Source of the DNA: Rhyacophila brunnea
Lineage: Eukaryota; Arthropoda; Insecta; Trichoptera; Rhyacophilidae
DNA: 64,000 nucleotides
Assembly (NCBI GenBank): GCA_022495005.1
Contig: JAGYXB010000200.1
Coordinates: 62,001-126,000 of the forward strand
Direction: 5' to 3'
Shown here: one piece after another, positions 1 to 11,215 of the stretch
Position numbering within the stretch: the stretch's first letter is position 1
Layout of the letters: the number at the start of each line of letters is the position of its first letter
Notes under the pieces: model-generated
What the model was told of the DNA's origin: nothing
Database searches by the model: none
The model's input: the letters and a program-made list of their open reading frames with translations, nothing else
Made by a program: the position numbers and the translations under genes

Positions 1-433
1 GGTAGTTAATTGTATTCATTCTTCATGGCTGTACCTTCCTTGCCATGTCTGATATTCATAGATATGTCAATGTGGGTTTTGGCTGCCGTGAGCTTGCTCC
101 ACTACCTTAGCCCCAGGGATATAGTGTCAATTTCTTGTCAGTCTTCTGACCTCTTTCCCTTCCGGGATTTTGCGGAGGAGTCTCTTGGGTAGTTAATTGT
201 ATTCATTCTTCATGGCTGTACCTTCTTTGCCATGTCTGATATTCATAGATATGTCAATGTGGGTTTTGGCTGCCGTGAGCTTGCTCCACTACCTTAGCCC
301 CAGGGATATAGTGTCAATTTCTTGTCAGTCTTCCGACCTCTTTTCCCTTCCGGGCTTCTGCTGAGGAGTCTCTTGGGTAGTTAATTGTATGCATTCTTCA
401 TGGCTGTACCTTCCTCGCCATGTCTGATATTCA
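1..433. repeat. 187-bp tandem repeat, 2.3 copies (minisatellite)
   Basis: Two full units (1-187, 188-375) and a partial third (376-433) each begin GGTAGTTAATTGTAT. They differ by only a few substitutions and a 1-bp length change. The array probably extends left of the window. The unit is more GC-rich than its surroundings and has a 60-codon open frame in copy one, but the period is not a multiple of three in both units, so coding is unlikely. The origin of the unit is not recognised. Confidence 0.9.
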
Positions 434-473
434 TAATAATAACAATAATAATAATAAATAATAATTCATAATG
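434..473. repeat. (ATA)n/(AAT)n microsatellite
   Basis: A run of AAT/ATA trinucleotides directly follows the last partial 187-bp unit. Sequence 474-640 beyond it is unremarkable. Confidence 0.75.
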
Positions 474-639
474 ATAACTATGTTCAACCAAATTGCTTCG
501 GGTGTTGATATATTCCACTTGCGTGAGGATGACTTTAGGTGGACGCTATTTTATAAATTCTTAAAATAGGGTCTCCTTAGTACACTCGGTGTACTTCTTT
601 GGACTTATATATATGTATAATTGTATTTACACTGCTTTT

Positions 640-806
640 GTATGTTTATAGTATGTTCTCTTTTTATATTTAAATTTTTCTCCCCTTTATTACTTTTGTT
701 TATTTTTCTTCTTTATAATAATGTTTAATGTCATGTTGTGAACGTCTTAAACTTATAATTTGTAATGTCCACAATATGTAAAAATAAATAAATTGAATAA
801 ATAGAA
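640..806 (+). mobile_element. LINE 3' end (3'UTR and tail)
   Basis: Contains the block TGTTGTGAACGTCTT followed by an AATAAATAAA-type tail. The same block occurs at 11137, 32108 (divergent), and on the minus strand at 30392 and 32615. It is always close to an A-rich tail, and at 30.4-30.6 kb it lies beside a recognisable LINE C-terminal peptide. I infer a heavily 5'-truncated non-LTR retrotransposon. No target-site duplication is clear here. Confidence 0.6.
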
Positions 807-838
807 TTACAGTTACCAATAATTCAACAATTATAAAA

Positions 839-1196
839 ACATAAGTGAAACGGCAATTAATTTTCAACACTATGTGGGACGTTATTTCGGCCGCGTTGCC
901 ATTCGGAGACCGATAGTCGACTTGTGAGCACGTCAATTTGTTTTGTGATGGCTCCGGAGGAATATATTCTTAAATCATGTAAAGATGACTAAAAAACGTT
1001 CTGCATGTACTTGAAAAAGAAAACATGTAAATGAATATACTATTATTATTAGTAATATAACAATAAACATAACATTAAATAGACATGTTGGATTTTTATG
1101 ACATATTATATTTCGTTCGGCTCGCGTCGTTTTCACAATCCGCGCATCGCCTAGTCACGATCTTTTTAGACCATGCCTCAGCTGAGGTATAGCCTT
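839..1196 (+). repeat. 357-bp dispersed repeat, copy 1, with short peptide frame
   Basis: Matches 27455-27811 over its whole length with the same ends (ACATAAGTGAAACGGC to TATAGCCTT). It is CpG-rich compared with the surroundings. It includes a 14-codon frame at 948-992 reading MAPEEYILKSCKDD then stop; the other copy reads MASEEYILKSCKDD. No terminal inverted repeats are seen. It could be the 5' end of an unidentified transposon, a Helitron-like piece, or a duplicated promoter/first exon. Confidence 0.75.
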
Positions 1197-1780
1197 CGGA
1201 AACGCCATAAATATATTAAAATAATCTGTCAGCAGGCCCATTTTTACTAAACATATACAACTAACAGTTAATATAAACACCTCGATAGTAGACTGCAAAT
1301 TAAGCCAGAGGAAATTGTTTTACTCATAAATCCACTATTGAACGTATTTGCTCAAGTTTTAAGGCCCCGGGTCTCAAAAGTTTCATAAGCTCCCTTCTAA
1401 TTAGTGCAAACTCTTTGGTTTATTCAGAGTATTATGCGAATGACCCATTTGTGTGATCCAAAAACAATCACAATTACAGTCACGAATAAAAATAAATAAA
1501 TTAATAAACAAAGTTGAGCGTCTGCCGGCGAATGAAATTAATTAAAATAAGTTAGTTGAGATCCGAACCACTTTTATTTGCATATCAATTCGCGCTCCGC
1601 CGCAGAGTGATTAACTCGTTTAGTTTGAGGAAACTTTCCTGCGGGAAAGTAGACGTGCGGTTTGTATACTTAGACGTTTCCAAGACTTCAAACAGCCATT
1701 ATTCATGCTATTTTCTTCGTAATTTGTTATACCTGCTATTTTTTTCGCTTTATATGAACGAGAATAATGCGATCTATATT
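1197..1780. other. No gene seen
   Basis: AT-rich unique-looking sequence. The open frame at 1556-1837 runs into the following repeat and shows no recognisable domain, so it is not called. Confidence 0.5.
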
Positions 1781-1782
1781 AC

Positions 1783-2060
1783 ACTGGTGAACGGTAAAGG
1801 TAGGCTCTGGAGACCTGACATAAACAGTGCTCATTAAACTTTGTCAGTCGTACCTACTTATTTGTTTTTATTGAACTAAGAATACAAATTGTAGATGGTA
1901 TTGGTGAGTTTTTAAAATTCAATTAAAGCTAGCCTAAACCAAGCCACAAGAGTATAGTACTTAGGTTGCGGAGTTCCGACAAAAATAGTGCACACTTTGT
2001 CAGTCAGTCAAATGAAAACAAATAAGTATGACTGACAAAGTTTAGTATGAACTATTTATA
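1783..2060 (+). mobile_element. hAT-type MITE, short diverged copy
   Basis: Related to the 586-bp element at 8381-8966. It keeps the left-arm block (GGTAGGCT, then TTTGTCAGTC and a TTGTTTTTATTGAACTAAGA-like stretch) and the inverted right-arm block ending CTGACAAAGTTTAGTATGA. The middle is deleted and both termini have decayed, so no target duplication can be read. Confidence 0.65.
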
Positions 2061-2162
2061 TTATATATTATAGTCGAATTACAGTATGCGTGTGCGTACT
2101 GAATAGCAATATTTTAATACATTATAATATTATATTAGGCTATTTTAATCAATTACGTATTT

Positions 2163-2785
2163 GTAAGGATTGCAATACCGAATGAAAATACCAATACCGG
2201 TATTTCGGTTTTTCCTATTAAATACCGGTATTAATACCAGTATTCGTGAAATATATGGAAAAAATAGAAGTTTCTACCAATAAATATAGATATAAAAATC
2301 TCTTCAAAATATTAATACTACATAGAAAAAATATCTAAATACGTACATATTATTATATTATTATATTATATATGTAAACCTTTAAAAACAGGTAAAGGTA
2401 AGAAAATTATGGTAGAGATGTCTATATTTAAAAACGCTTATTAGTTGAATGATTGGCACTTTCTTCTTTGAATAATCTTTCAATAAATTTATATTATGAA
2501 GTGATCTTAGATGTGTATGTGCCTCACTGATAATTCCACCTAATGTTTTATTAGTTAATTACACCTTTTACAGTTATACGTCGAATGGCAACATAAGTAA
2601 ATCAGACATCACGTAACCCGACTAAAAATGTATAGTCCTGTTAAATATTTTATGTTAGTTAATACATTTTGTTTCCAGTTTTAATACCGAATATATCGGT
2701 ATTGTGTGATTTTTAAAATCGGTATTTCGGTATCGAAAAATACTAAGTAAGATACTGATTTTGAAATACCGGTATTGCAATCCCC
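2163..2785. mobile_element. Non-autonomous hAT element, 623 bp
   Basis: The termini are inverted repeats (AAGGATTGCAATACCG left; CGGTATTGCAATCCCC right). They are flanked by a perfect 8-bp duplication ACGTATTT at 2155-2162 and 2786-2793, the hallmark length for hAT transposition. Subterminal sequence is full of small inverted motifs built on ATACCGGTAT. No transposase frame remains. A related copy is at 8102-9203. Confidence 0.88.
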
Positions 2786-2793
2786 ACGTATTT

Positions 2794-3682
2794 TCCACCA
2801 TTGTTTACAATCCTCTCTTATATAAATATGCTCGTTGTGATGAAACATAATATTATAATTAGGGGTAATACCATTTCAAAAAATATTTGAAGGGTAGTTA
2901 TAAATGATAGTCCGATGAGGGAATAATCGATAAATATTGTGAATGTGGTAGAACTTACCTGGCAATTTGCTTTATTTATTATTTGATTACTTTTGATACA
3001 TGGGTCCAAGCAGTGTCATGCTGCAATTTAACGTTTTTTTTCTGCTGATTTACCTACATAATTTTTCGATTCAGCTAGTTTTTCTACACTTTGTCTTGGA
3101 TCCTAATCAACCAGTAATTTTAAAGTATTATTAACATAGCCAAAACCACCACCGGCAAATTTGAATGTCACGTCTTCAAAATCTGTTGCATTAAGTAAAT
3201 CCCGATCAAAAATCTAAAAATATTCAGTAAAATGTCCTATATTATGTTATTCTGAAGGTTGATGGCCCGCCAATTTATTTTGGAATACTTTGAAAGTATT
3301 TTTTTTTTGTAAAAAACAATAATTAATGCAATCCAAAATTAGCATTACAATATAATTTTGCGATAGAAAAATACGTATTTTATAATAATGTTAAAAACAC
3401 AACTTTAACTAAAAAGAAAAAGATTGACAACCTATGAGTCACACAATTATAATAATATTCTCTATTTGCATTAATTGTCTGTTGTAGCTATATGCTTGTA
3501 TGTTAGCAATGGTAGTGCATATTGCTTGAGCACTATTTAATAGTCATTTTCAAAGATACTGTTCAGGTGTTCAAATACGCTTCAAGTTTGTTTGATTCTG
3601 CGAGCATTCTCGTTATGCACACTTCCGTTAATGTAAATGTGTTGTCAGAGATATACCTATAATATGTTGATCTACTCCATTT
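2794..3682. other. No gene seen
   Basis: AT-rich sequence with no convincing open frame, inverted repeat or RNA signature. Confidence 0.5.
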
Positions 3683-3870
3683 AAGTGCCGTTGATGAAAA
3701 TTGTTTTTGGGTCACCTAAGGAGTATATTAATATTACTTTTGTCTTCGAGACGAAATTGTTTTGTTTATTACATTATATTCTGGATATCTTTTCAGTCTT
3801 TCACAAAGACTACAACGAAGTCTGCAAACCATACATGGATGTGACTGAGGATTGTTTCATTAATGGGGAT
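3683..3870 (-). pseudogene. Decayed RTE-like reverse transcriptase fragment
   Basis: The plus-strand shadow frame reads MPLMKIVFG...ITFVFETK. This parallels the shadow frame over the better RTE copy at 16285 (MPLMRISFW...MTFVFVAF). The real coding sense is therefore minus, corresponding to the region just after the RT catalytic domain. It is short and frameshifted, and homology fades beyond about 3770. Confidence is limited because the match is short. Confidence 0.4.
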
Positions 3871-4047
3871 TTCTTAATTTTTTCACTAAAGATCGTGTCG
3901 CCTTGCTAGATACTTTTATTATAAGAAACATGCAAGATGGTTTTATAAAGTTTAAATATAAATATATTTTAGCTAAATTCGTTGAGGAGAAGACGTTACG
4001 ACTAGAGCTAGAAATCAAATTGGAATCGAACCATGAGAATCTTTTAA

Positions 4048-4882
4048 GGGCGGACATGCTCAGCGTAGGTCAAAATGGAGCTTTTATTGTATTTTCAAAG
4101 CATGATCCTCTATTTATATAATTTTGAAGCGTTATTATCCTTTATATTTATTTTAAACATTTTATGACTGCATAAAGTATTTTTATTACATAAAATAGTA
4201 TTTTTTTAAACCTCTCGCTCTAATGTTTTAAAATATAGTCATATTTCAGTACATGCATGTGCAGTGGTGTTGAGATTTTTTACATTTATTAATTTTTAAA
4301 CGTATTTATAAAACCAGTAGTATAATTTATGTCGACATTATTATAGTGAAATATTTACGATAAAAAATTATACCTATTGATAATCTCTGTGATCCCAAAT
4401 TTGACAAGAATTAGGCATTTTATTATTCAAAAAATGGGCAAGATTAACACATTTGAAGATAATTCTAAAGATAATAATTATAAGCTATGTTTTTGACCAT
4501 TCAAGTGTGATAAACATCCTACAAATAATCGTTGCTTTATAATAATTATTGACCTAAGAATAAGGTAGTGTTTTTTTGAAATACGCCATTTCTTTTGGCA
4601 TTCCCCAGTGATATCTAATGTAAAAAATCTTAACACCACTGCACATGCATGTACTGAAATAAGACTATATTCTGAAACATTAGAGCGAGAGGTGTAAAAG
4701 AATACTATTTTATGTAATAAAAATACTTTATGGAGTCATCAAATGTTTAAAATAAATATAAAGGATAATAAGGCTTCAAAATTATATAAATAGATTATTT
4801 ACAACGTTTAAGGAATGTCCATGATCATGCTTTTAAAATGCAATAAAAGCTCCATTTTGACCTACGCTGAGCATGTCTCCCC
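4048..4882. mobile_element. TTAA-flanked foldback element, internally deleted copy (835 bp)
   Basis: Begins GGGCGGACATGCTCAGCG and ends with its inverted complement, next to TTAA at 4044-4047 and 4883-4886. Left-arm sequence up to about 4612 is followed directly by part of the right arm. The copy has therefore lost the centre of the palindrome seen complete at 48544-49935. No protein is encoded. The TTAA target fits piggyBac-like or other TTAA-targeting DNA transposons; the superfamily is an inference. Confidence 0.87.
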
Positions 4883-4886
4883 TTAA

Positions 4887-5814
4887 GTTAAGTATATATT
4901 ATGGAATACTTAATTCCAAATCATGAGAACAGTGAACCGAAATCCATTATATTTGACGGGGTTCTGTATTTTTCATTTTTCTATTATTTTTGGTTAAAAA
5001 TCTCATGCTTGAGTCAGATGTTTCAACAAGTAGTAATTAATATAATATTATAGGTAATTGAAAATTGTAGTGTCCATGTACTCCACCAGGAATGGTATTT
5101 TGAAAAATAATAAACACCTTCTTTTTGAATTTTGAAATCAAAATATCTATAAATAATTATACATAAATGACTATGTAGGTAGGATAAAGTATGTTAGTTT
5201 TCAAAGATCTGGAACTGAACTCTAGAACCAAGGCTCCGATTATTATTTGGTAAAATTTAATCCTATTCGATTTATTCATCAAAATCGAGCCCGATATAGA
5301 ACCTTTAGGAAAATGGAGGTTCTAACAGCTCTGGTTAACTAACTTCATCTTGTTATTACTAAGCTCATTAACAAAATGAAATTCAAATCATTAACTTAAC
5401 TTTACAACGCTACGTGTAGTTTTACTTTTTAATTTATGGTCCGGTTTTGATTCCAACCGATTGTTCTCTTTTTGAAAAGATTCCGAAAGTTTCCGCGCCA
5501 TGGTCGCGGCGAAAGTTTTTTTTAACGGGCTTTTGATTGCTTTTGATAGTCACGGTTTGTGTACCGCCGTAAACTTTTATTCATCATTATTCATATCTAC
5601 GACGAAAATATGGTAATGAAACGGCGCCGCTTGTTGTGTACACACCCTTATTTTTGACAATTTGAATTAATTTTACTAATTCAGATAATATGTACCCAAC
5701 ACAGATACTTTCGAAATTTACTATATTTTATTATAATTCATAAGGTGAGATAATTATTACAGGAAAATACAATTTAAATCAGTTATATCACATCATTTCA
5801 CAAATTAGTTATAG
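4887..5814. other. No gene; modest CpG-bearing patch at 5450-5640
   Basis: Mostly AT-rich. The patch around 5450-5640 holds several CG dinucleotides (for example CGCGCCATGGTCGCGGCG), unlike its surroundings. This could mark a conserved regulatory element or the remnant of a transcribed unit. No frame or splice structure supports a gene. Confidence 0.35.
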
Positions 5815-6006
5815 TGCAGGATTCCAGGTGCGTCGTGCCAACCCCTTTATCAAAAAGTAAAATATAGGAAATTTCGCGCCTACATCTATGTAGCCTATTC
5901 CAATTTATGATCGTGACCTTGAAATGGGGTCGCCAAAAGCTGCATTGACGTAGGCGCGAAAATAATTGCCTCTGCCTTGCTTTTTGATAAGTAGGGTGGT
6001 TCTGCA
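5815..6006. mobile_element. Small imperfect inverted-repeat element (MITE-like)
   Basis: Two blocks are inverted: ATCAAAAAG and TTTCGCGCCTAC on the left reappear inverted on the right near 5978 and 5952. The ends read TGCAG left and CTGCA right. The arms are unequal and diverged. The 69-codon minus frame across it is a by-product of the palindrome. No target duplication is read. Confidence 0.6.
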
Positions 6007-6419
6007 AGACGCAACCCGAATGGGTCTACTACAAGCCTAGTAGCCTAGACTTAGCTAGACCAAGCAAAAAATAAATAAAATCGGTTTAATAGTTGTATAA
6101 AACTATTGACAAGCACTTGTTATAAAAGAATTAAATAACTTTTTATACAAATGCTCATCTCTAAACATCTAAAAATCTATGCCAATACACTGATAGACAA
6201 TTATGGCGGGTTTCAGATGGGACACCCGTGTCGCATTCGATATAATATAGGAGGTCTTTGTATTCGAATAAAAGGGCCTTTGTATTATGTTTATGAACGC
6301 CCCAGAGCTAATGAGTCAACTACTTACTTAGGGTATGTGCTTATTCATTTGGGCCACCTAGACGGTTTTTAGCGTCTATCCCCTTTATATGAAGTATCTA
6401 TCTGGAGTGAAGCATGATT

Positions 6420-6870
6420 GGAGTGAGAGGACCCGGTTTCGGCGGCTTCGCGACCGACCGAGACCAGGTTTAGGATCTGGGTGAAGGAATCTCTAGTAAG
6501 TATATTTAAAAAGTGTTTCTTCCGAGCAAACAACAACAAGGACCGCCGCCGTCACAGGCCCCCAACATCTCCCCACCCCACGTCTCGCTTCTGTCCGGCT
6601 TTGCAGAGTCCAGCGTTCAGCCTGTGGGGTCTGGCGTTCGTCTAGTCCGAATCCAGAGCCGGGGTCATCTTCTTCCGCACCAGCCGGTGCTCCCACGAAG
6701 ACTGAGAGAAGGCCAAAAAAAGCAAGATCGGCATCCCTAATCGCATCTTTATCGTGTGTTACTTCGGGTCTTGCCCGTTTGCTCATCAAAATTTGAGCCG
6801 CAGAGGGGGGAAAACTCCGGAGGTGAGCAAGCCCACAACCGGCCAAAAACCCCTCCGCTGTGGTTTTAAT
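6420..6870 (+). pseudogene. Possible LINE 5'/ORF1 fragment
   Basis: A GC-rich segment in AT-rich surroundings. In one plus frame it reads SSSSAPAGAPTKTERRPKKA followed by RSASLIASLSC, a Ser/Pro/Ala- and basic-rich composition typical of the N-terminal region of Jockey-type ORF1 proteins; it then meets a stop. The orientation is opposite to the RT fragment at 7385-7830, so the two cannot belong to one uninterrupted insertion. Assignment is by composition and context only, with no zinc knuckles seen. Confidence 0.3.
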
Positions 6871-6901
6871 CTGTAGGGAGAAAAAATACTTTAGGGAAAA
6901 A

Positions 6902-7430
6902 GGATATTTATTTGGGGGAGGGGGGATTTATTAAAAGTACCCTCCTGGGTCATCCGGTCATCTTGGGTGGTGGTCGGTTGAGTGGCAAGGGATTTGTAAT
7001 CATATAGAGAAGTACGAGAAGTAAAAGAATAAACAGAAAGAGAAGTATGTAAGGAAAAAGGATATTTTATTAGGGGAGGGGGGATTTATTAGAAGTACCC
7101 TCCTGGGTCATCCGGTTATCTTGGGTGGTGGTCGGTTGAGTGGCAAGGGATCTGTAATCATATAGAGAAGTACAAGAAGTAAAAGAATAAACAGAAGGAG
7201 AAGTATGTAAGGAAGAAGGATATTTTTATTTGGGGAGGGGGGAATTAATAGAAGTACCCTCCTGGGTCATCCAGACGTCCTGGGTGTTGATCGGTCTAGG
7301 TTGAGTGGCAAGGGATCTGTAATCATATAGAAAAGTACAAGAAGAAAAGAGTATACAAAAGAGAAGAATATAGAAAAAGGATATTTATTTAGGGGAGGGG
7401 GGCATTAGTAGAAGTATCCTTCTTGGTCGG
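6902..7430 (-). repeat. 158-161 bp tandem repeats in LINE 3' region
   Basis: The block GGATATTTAT plus a G-rich run starts at 6902, 7060, 7218 and 7379, giving units of 158, 158 and 161 bp. Read on the minus strand, each unit contains a copy of the Jockey ORF end (PRRVLL...PPSP in the repeats, PRRILLLMPPSPK in the terminal coding copy). The array thus lies in the LINE 3' flank and was built from the ORF end plus 3'UTR. Confidence 0.85.
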
Positions 7431-7830
7431 TCAAATTGATAGTGAGCGTGTATGTCGTAATGTAATAAGTCTTTAATTGTCGTGTTGGGATGGTTGTTGA
7501 TGGAGCTGTAGAATTGCTTCGTGAGCTTGAGGATGTGGGTTTGGAGGGTTTCCAAGTTAAGATCGCTGTGGAGTGTGGTATTCCTGACGAACCAGGGAGC
7601 ATTGGTGATTGCTCTGAGAGTTTTGTTCTGTACGATTTGTAGTCTGTTGATGAATTTTAAGCCGGCAAATGCCCAGACGGGGCACGCGTAGGTCATAATG
7701 GGGCGAATGATAGCTGTGTATAATAGCAACTTGCTGCGATAGGCAAGTTTGCTCCTATGTCCTATCATGGGTTTGAGCTTAGCTAAAACTATGTCGGCTT
7801 GGCGTCTTTTATCGCTAATTAATGAGTCAA
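7385..7830 (-). pseudogene. Jockey-clade LINE, C-terminal part of ORF2
   Basis: The open minus frame covers the region downstream of the RT catalytic core and runs to the natural ORF end. The motif order is YRSKLLLYTAIIRPIMTYAC, then PVWAFAG, then a VQNK...RAITNAPWFVRN block and a LHSDLN...HYD tail, as known in Jockey-clade elements. The frame continues upstream to 7981, but the first 50 or so residues come from the inverted arm and are not LINE protein. Endonuclease and RT catalytic motifs are absent, so it cannot be active. A more decayed relative lies at 47630-47985. Confidence 0.88.
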
Positions 7831-8101
7831 CGCATAATTTCGCGTTATAAATTAGAACACAAAACTGGCTGCGGTAATAAAAACAAGTGTATCGGCGGCT
7901 TGAGAATGTAGCGGCCGACGAAAAAGTGTACCGGGTACGCGTTGACTCATTAGCACTGGGGCGTTCATAAACATAATACAAAGGCCCCTTTATTCGAATA
8001 CAAAGGCCTCCTATATTATATCGAGCGCGACACCGGTGTCTCGTCCGAAACGGGTCTAAGTGTGGACATGCTTGGGGAAAGTTGTTTCCTCTTACATCGA
8101 A

Positions 8102-9203
8102 ATAAGGATTGCAATACCGAATGAAATTACAAATGCCGATATTTCGGTATTTCCTGTTGAATACCGGTATTAATAATAAGTATCAGTATTTGTGAAATAT
8201 GTAAAAAAAAAACAGTATCTGCCAATAAATAGGGGTTACTAATGATTATACAAACGAATAATGTTTTACCACGATTTCAGATACCTACATTTAAAAATAC
8301 ACCTGACAACTTCTAAAACCGCAAGTGACTGGCGAAACGTTAGAATAAATTTAAAATCAAGGTTGTCACTACCTATATTGCAGTGGCGAAGGGTGGAGGT
8401 AGGCTGTTAAAATTCGCTATAAATAGTGCACACTAAACTTTTTTAGTCATATGTATTTGTTTTTATTGAACTAAGACTACAATTTACAGATGGTGTTAGT
8501 TAGTTTTTAAAAATAAATTAAACTATGCCTAAACGAAACCATAATAGTTTTGGTCTAATTTGGGCAATACGACAAAATTGTGCACACTTTTTCATTCATA
8601 GTTATTCGTTTTCGTTGGATTAAAAATACATATTACACAATATATTGTTGGTTATTTTTTTTAATTCATTAAGCCCTGACTAAACCAAACTAAAATAAAT
8701 AAAAAATATTATTCTATTTATAAAATATTCACAGTTATGTATGATTTAATTGCATAATTTTAGATATTTTGTAGATAGACATGTATTTTTTTACTATTAT
8801 CTATTATGGCTTGGTTTCTCAGGGTTTAATTGAATTTTAAAAACTAACCAACACTATCTGTAAATTGTAGTCTTATTTCAATGAAAACAAATATGCATGT
8901 CTGAAAAAGTTTAATGTGCACTGTTTATGGCGGATCTTAACAGCCTACCTCCACCCTTCGCCACTGCTATATTGCAAATGTATTACGCAAATCTGCACGT
9001 GTCATTGCTGTTCACCATAGACATAGAAAGGCAATGAAAGTTAACTACCTAGACATTACGTGAGTCGATAAAAAAATTAAACCTTTATGTTAATTAATAC
9101 ATTTTGTTTCAACTTTGAATACCGAATATATCGGTATTGTTTGATTTATAATCACGGTATTTCGGTATTCAAAAACATTAGAATACAAGTTTTAAAATAC
9201 CCT
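8102..9203. mobile_element. hAT element (ATACCG type), carrying a nested insertion
   Basis: The left end AAGGATTGCAATACCG matches the element at 2163. A perfect 8-bp duplication ACATCGAA flanks it at 8094-8101 and 9204-9211. The right terminal inverted repeat has lost about 10 bp (ends AAAATACCCT). After removal of the hAT MITE at 8381-8966 and its duplicated 8 bp, about 508 bp remain. Non-coding. Confidence 0.88.
8381..8966. mobile_element. hAT MITE with long inverted arms, 586 bp
   Basis: Termini CAGTGGCGAAGGGTGGAGG and its inverse are flanked by the perfect 8-bp duplication CTATATTG at 8373-8380 and 8967-8974. CAGTG-type ends with 8-bp duplications are diagnostic of hAT. The arms pair over at least 130 bp and the interior has further inverted motifs; no transposase. 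Related copies: 1783, 19080, 28585, 46050, 55384. It sits inside the older hAT element 8102-9203. Confidence 0.94.
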
Positions 9204-9211
9204 ACATCGAA

Positions 9212-10697
9212 AGTACCGACGCATGGTATCGCAGTTTAGTAGAATATTCTTTGGATAAAATCATGCGAATTTTTTAGGATGTGGATTGTCAGGACATGGA
9301 AAGTATATTTAATTTGATTGCAATATTTTTAAGTATGAATTTGCGTTGAGGTTCATATAAATAATTGCACGTGTATTTGCGTTGTAAAAAACGATTATAA
9401 ACAATAATTGCATATTTTGTTAACGGGAGAATGTGTGTAGATTTGCATCAGGCTTCAGTCATCATCCCTATTTCGGTATATCTTTTCCTCTTCTAATCCG
9501 AGATGCCAATTGCCAATCAGCAGGTGCGAGTCCATTCTTGGGACATGCTCAACTCATGGAGGGTCTCCACCTTCTCACTGGTAGATTCTAAGATTAGCAG
9601 TGTTCTGTTGCTAAGTTTTCTCAAATCAGATGTGTTCAATTTCATTAATTTTCTTTTTTAATTTAAACGTATTTTTTACAATTTACTATAATTCGATGTC
9701 GATAATGACTGTTTCATGAAGAGGTTTAATATTAGTTTTTTACCTGTCACACTCATGCTCTGAGTATAAGCACACATTAAATATCGATATGTAAATTTTC
9801 TAGTCCCAAATAGAAAAGTTTCGATAAAAATAATTTTAATATTTCTTATTCTTGTGGTTTTCCTCCAACCTACACTGATCAGAACAGCTACCTATGCTAC
9901 TATCCAGTATCCTAAGCCATTCTTCCATGCGATCCGCAGGTATGAGGGCCATTGGTATATGACTAAAAGTAAACAATAGCGTCCTTCACGAAGTCTCTCC
10001 AACTAGTTAAAATTATTCTACGTCAATGTGGAAACAAGTATTTTATACACAGTTAATTTTATTTAATGCAAATTGAAATATTTTATATAAAAATGATGTA
10101 TTTATAAAGTAAAAATGGAAATAATTTCTATTTATATCAATCTAGACGTCAATGAAATTTAACATGACTTACGCATAAAAGCAGTGCGGAAGTCGAATAG
10201 AATTTGTGTCGAGTTTAAAAAACCGAAAACCGGTTATTTACATAAATTATAATCGCGTGTCCATTGAAAAGTAGCAGTATGTAACCACTTAATGCTTTCA
10301 CCTCAAGGTAACACTGCCATGGTTAAAATAAAAAGCCAAATTATTGTAGCCTTATCTGGCCAACTAGCCACCTTTAAAACACCTGTTGTTCGGCGATACA
10401 AAGAAATATATTTTTCTCTACACGCTGTGTTAAAAATTTATCAGCTGTTTATTTTTCGTATCATGTGCACGTAAAGTCCACAAAGCACGACCACTGCTAA
10501 ATCTAATAATGAATAAATATAGAAGGTAAATATTATGTATACCTGAAAAAATCTATAAAAGGTTGTACGATTTATTCTTTGTTCAACGTAAACATAAAGT
10601 TTTATTGCCATACATGATAATCAAGCTGAAAACGTTATAAATACTATTGATTAAATTAGTTGCAAGCTATTTCGTATTGAAGATAGATTCATAGAAA
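9212..10697. other. No gene seen
   Basis: AT-rich. The patches 9440-9600 and 9870-10010 are somewhat GC-richer but have no supported frame or repeat structure. The 60-codon frame at 10292 lacks recognisable features. Confidence 0.45.
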
Positions 10698-10757
10698 ACT
10701 TATAATTTGCACCTTTCAAAAGTCGTTAGTATTTCAACATAGATTCACCCGATCAGG

Positions 10758-11215
10758 TCACTTCTGCTCTTAAAGCATTTTCCCCTGCTCTCACGTGGTA
10801 TAGTTTCCAATCCCCATATTCTGCTAAATTTGAATTTTTATGCACCCGTCAATTACATGCGTGGTCGCAGCCATAACCTATTTTGGGTGTAAGCTGTTTC
10901 TTCATGTCAGGCTCACCAGGCACCAATAGCGAGGGCTGTGCGCTGGTCAATACACTCCCTAGAGATGTAGACATTTTTAGCGATGCATTATGCATTCTGT
11001 TTTTAAAATTCTATTTTATTGTTTAATTTGTTTTTTTCTTTTTTTTCTTTTCTATTAAATTATTTCTTGCTTTATTTTTTTTCTCAACCTTGTTTTTTCT
11101 CTAGTTGATTTACTTGTAAGTTTTATTCTAAACGTCGTGTTGTGAACGTCTGTAATTGACAATTTATTTGTTGTGCTCAACGTGTCTTTTTTTTTAAAAT
11201 AAATAAATAAATAAA
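10758..11215 (+). mobile_element. 5'-truncated LINE with about 60-bp flanking duplication
   Basis: The insert ends in the shared LINE 3' block (TGTTGTGAACGTCTG) and an AAATAAATAAATAAATAAA tail. Immediately outside, 10698-10757 and 11216-11275 are near-identical direct repeats (ACTTATAATTTGCAC...AAAAGTCGTTAGTATTTC...CACCCGATCAG). They look like a very long target-site duplication. The 5' part, 10758-10990, is GC-richer and probably holds the decayed ORF end. Confidence 0.82.

Larger units (their letters stand above)
6210..8051. mobile_element. Composite unit with 111-bp inverted arms around Jockey LINE pieces
   Basis: The left arm (6210-6319) and right arm (7941-8051) are inverted copies over about 110 bp with few mismatches. 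They share TCGATATAATATAGGAGG and GAACGCCCCAG. Between them lie a plus-strand GC-rich segment, three 158-161 bp tandem units, and a minus-strand Jockey C-terminal coding fragment. The arms may be termini of a DNA element that captured LINE sequence, or an inverted duplication made by rearrangement. No flanking duplication was found, so outer limits are approximate. Confidence 0.65.
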
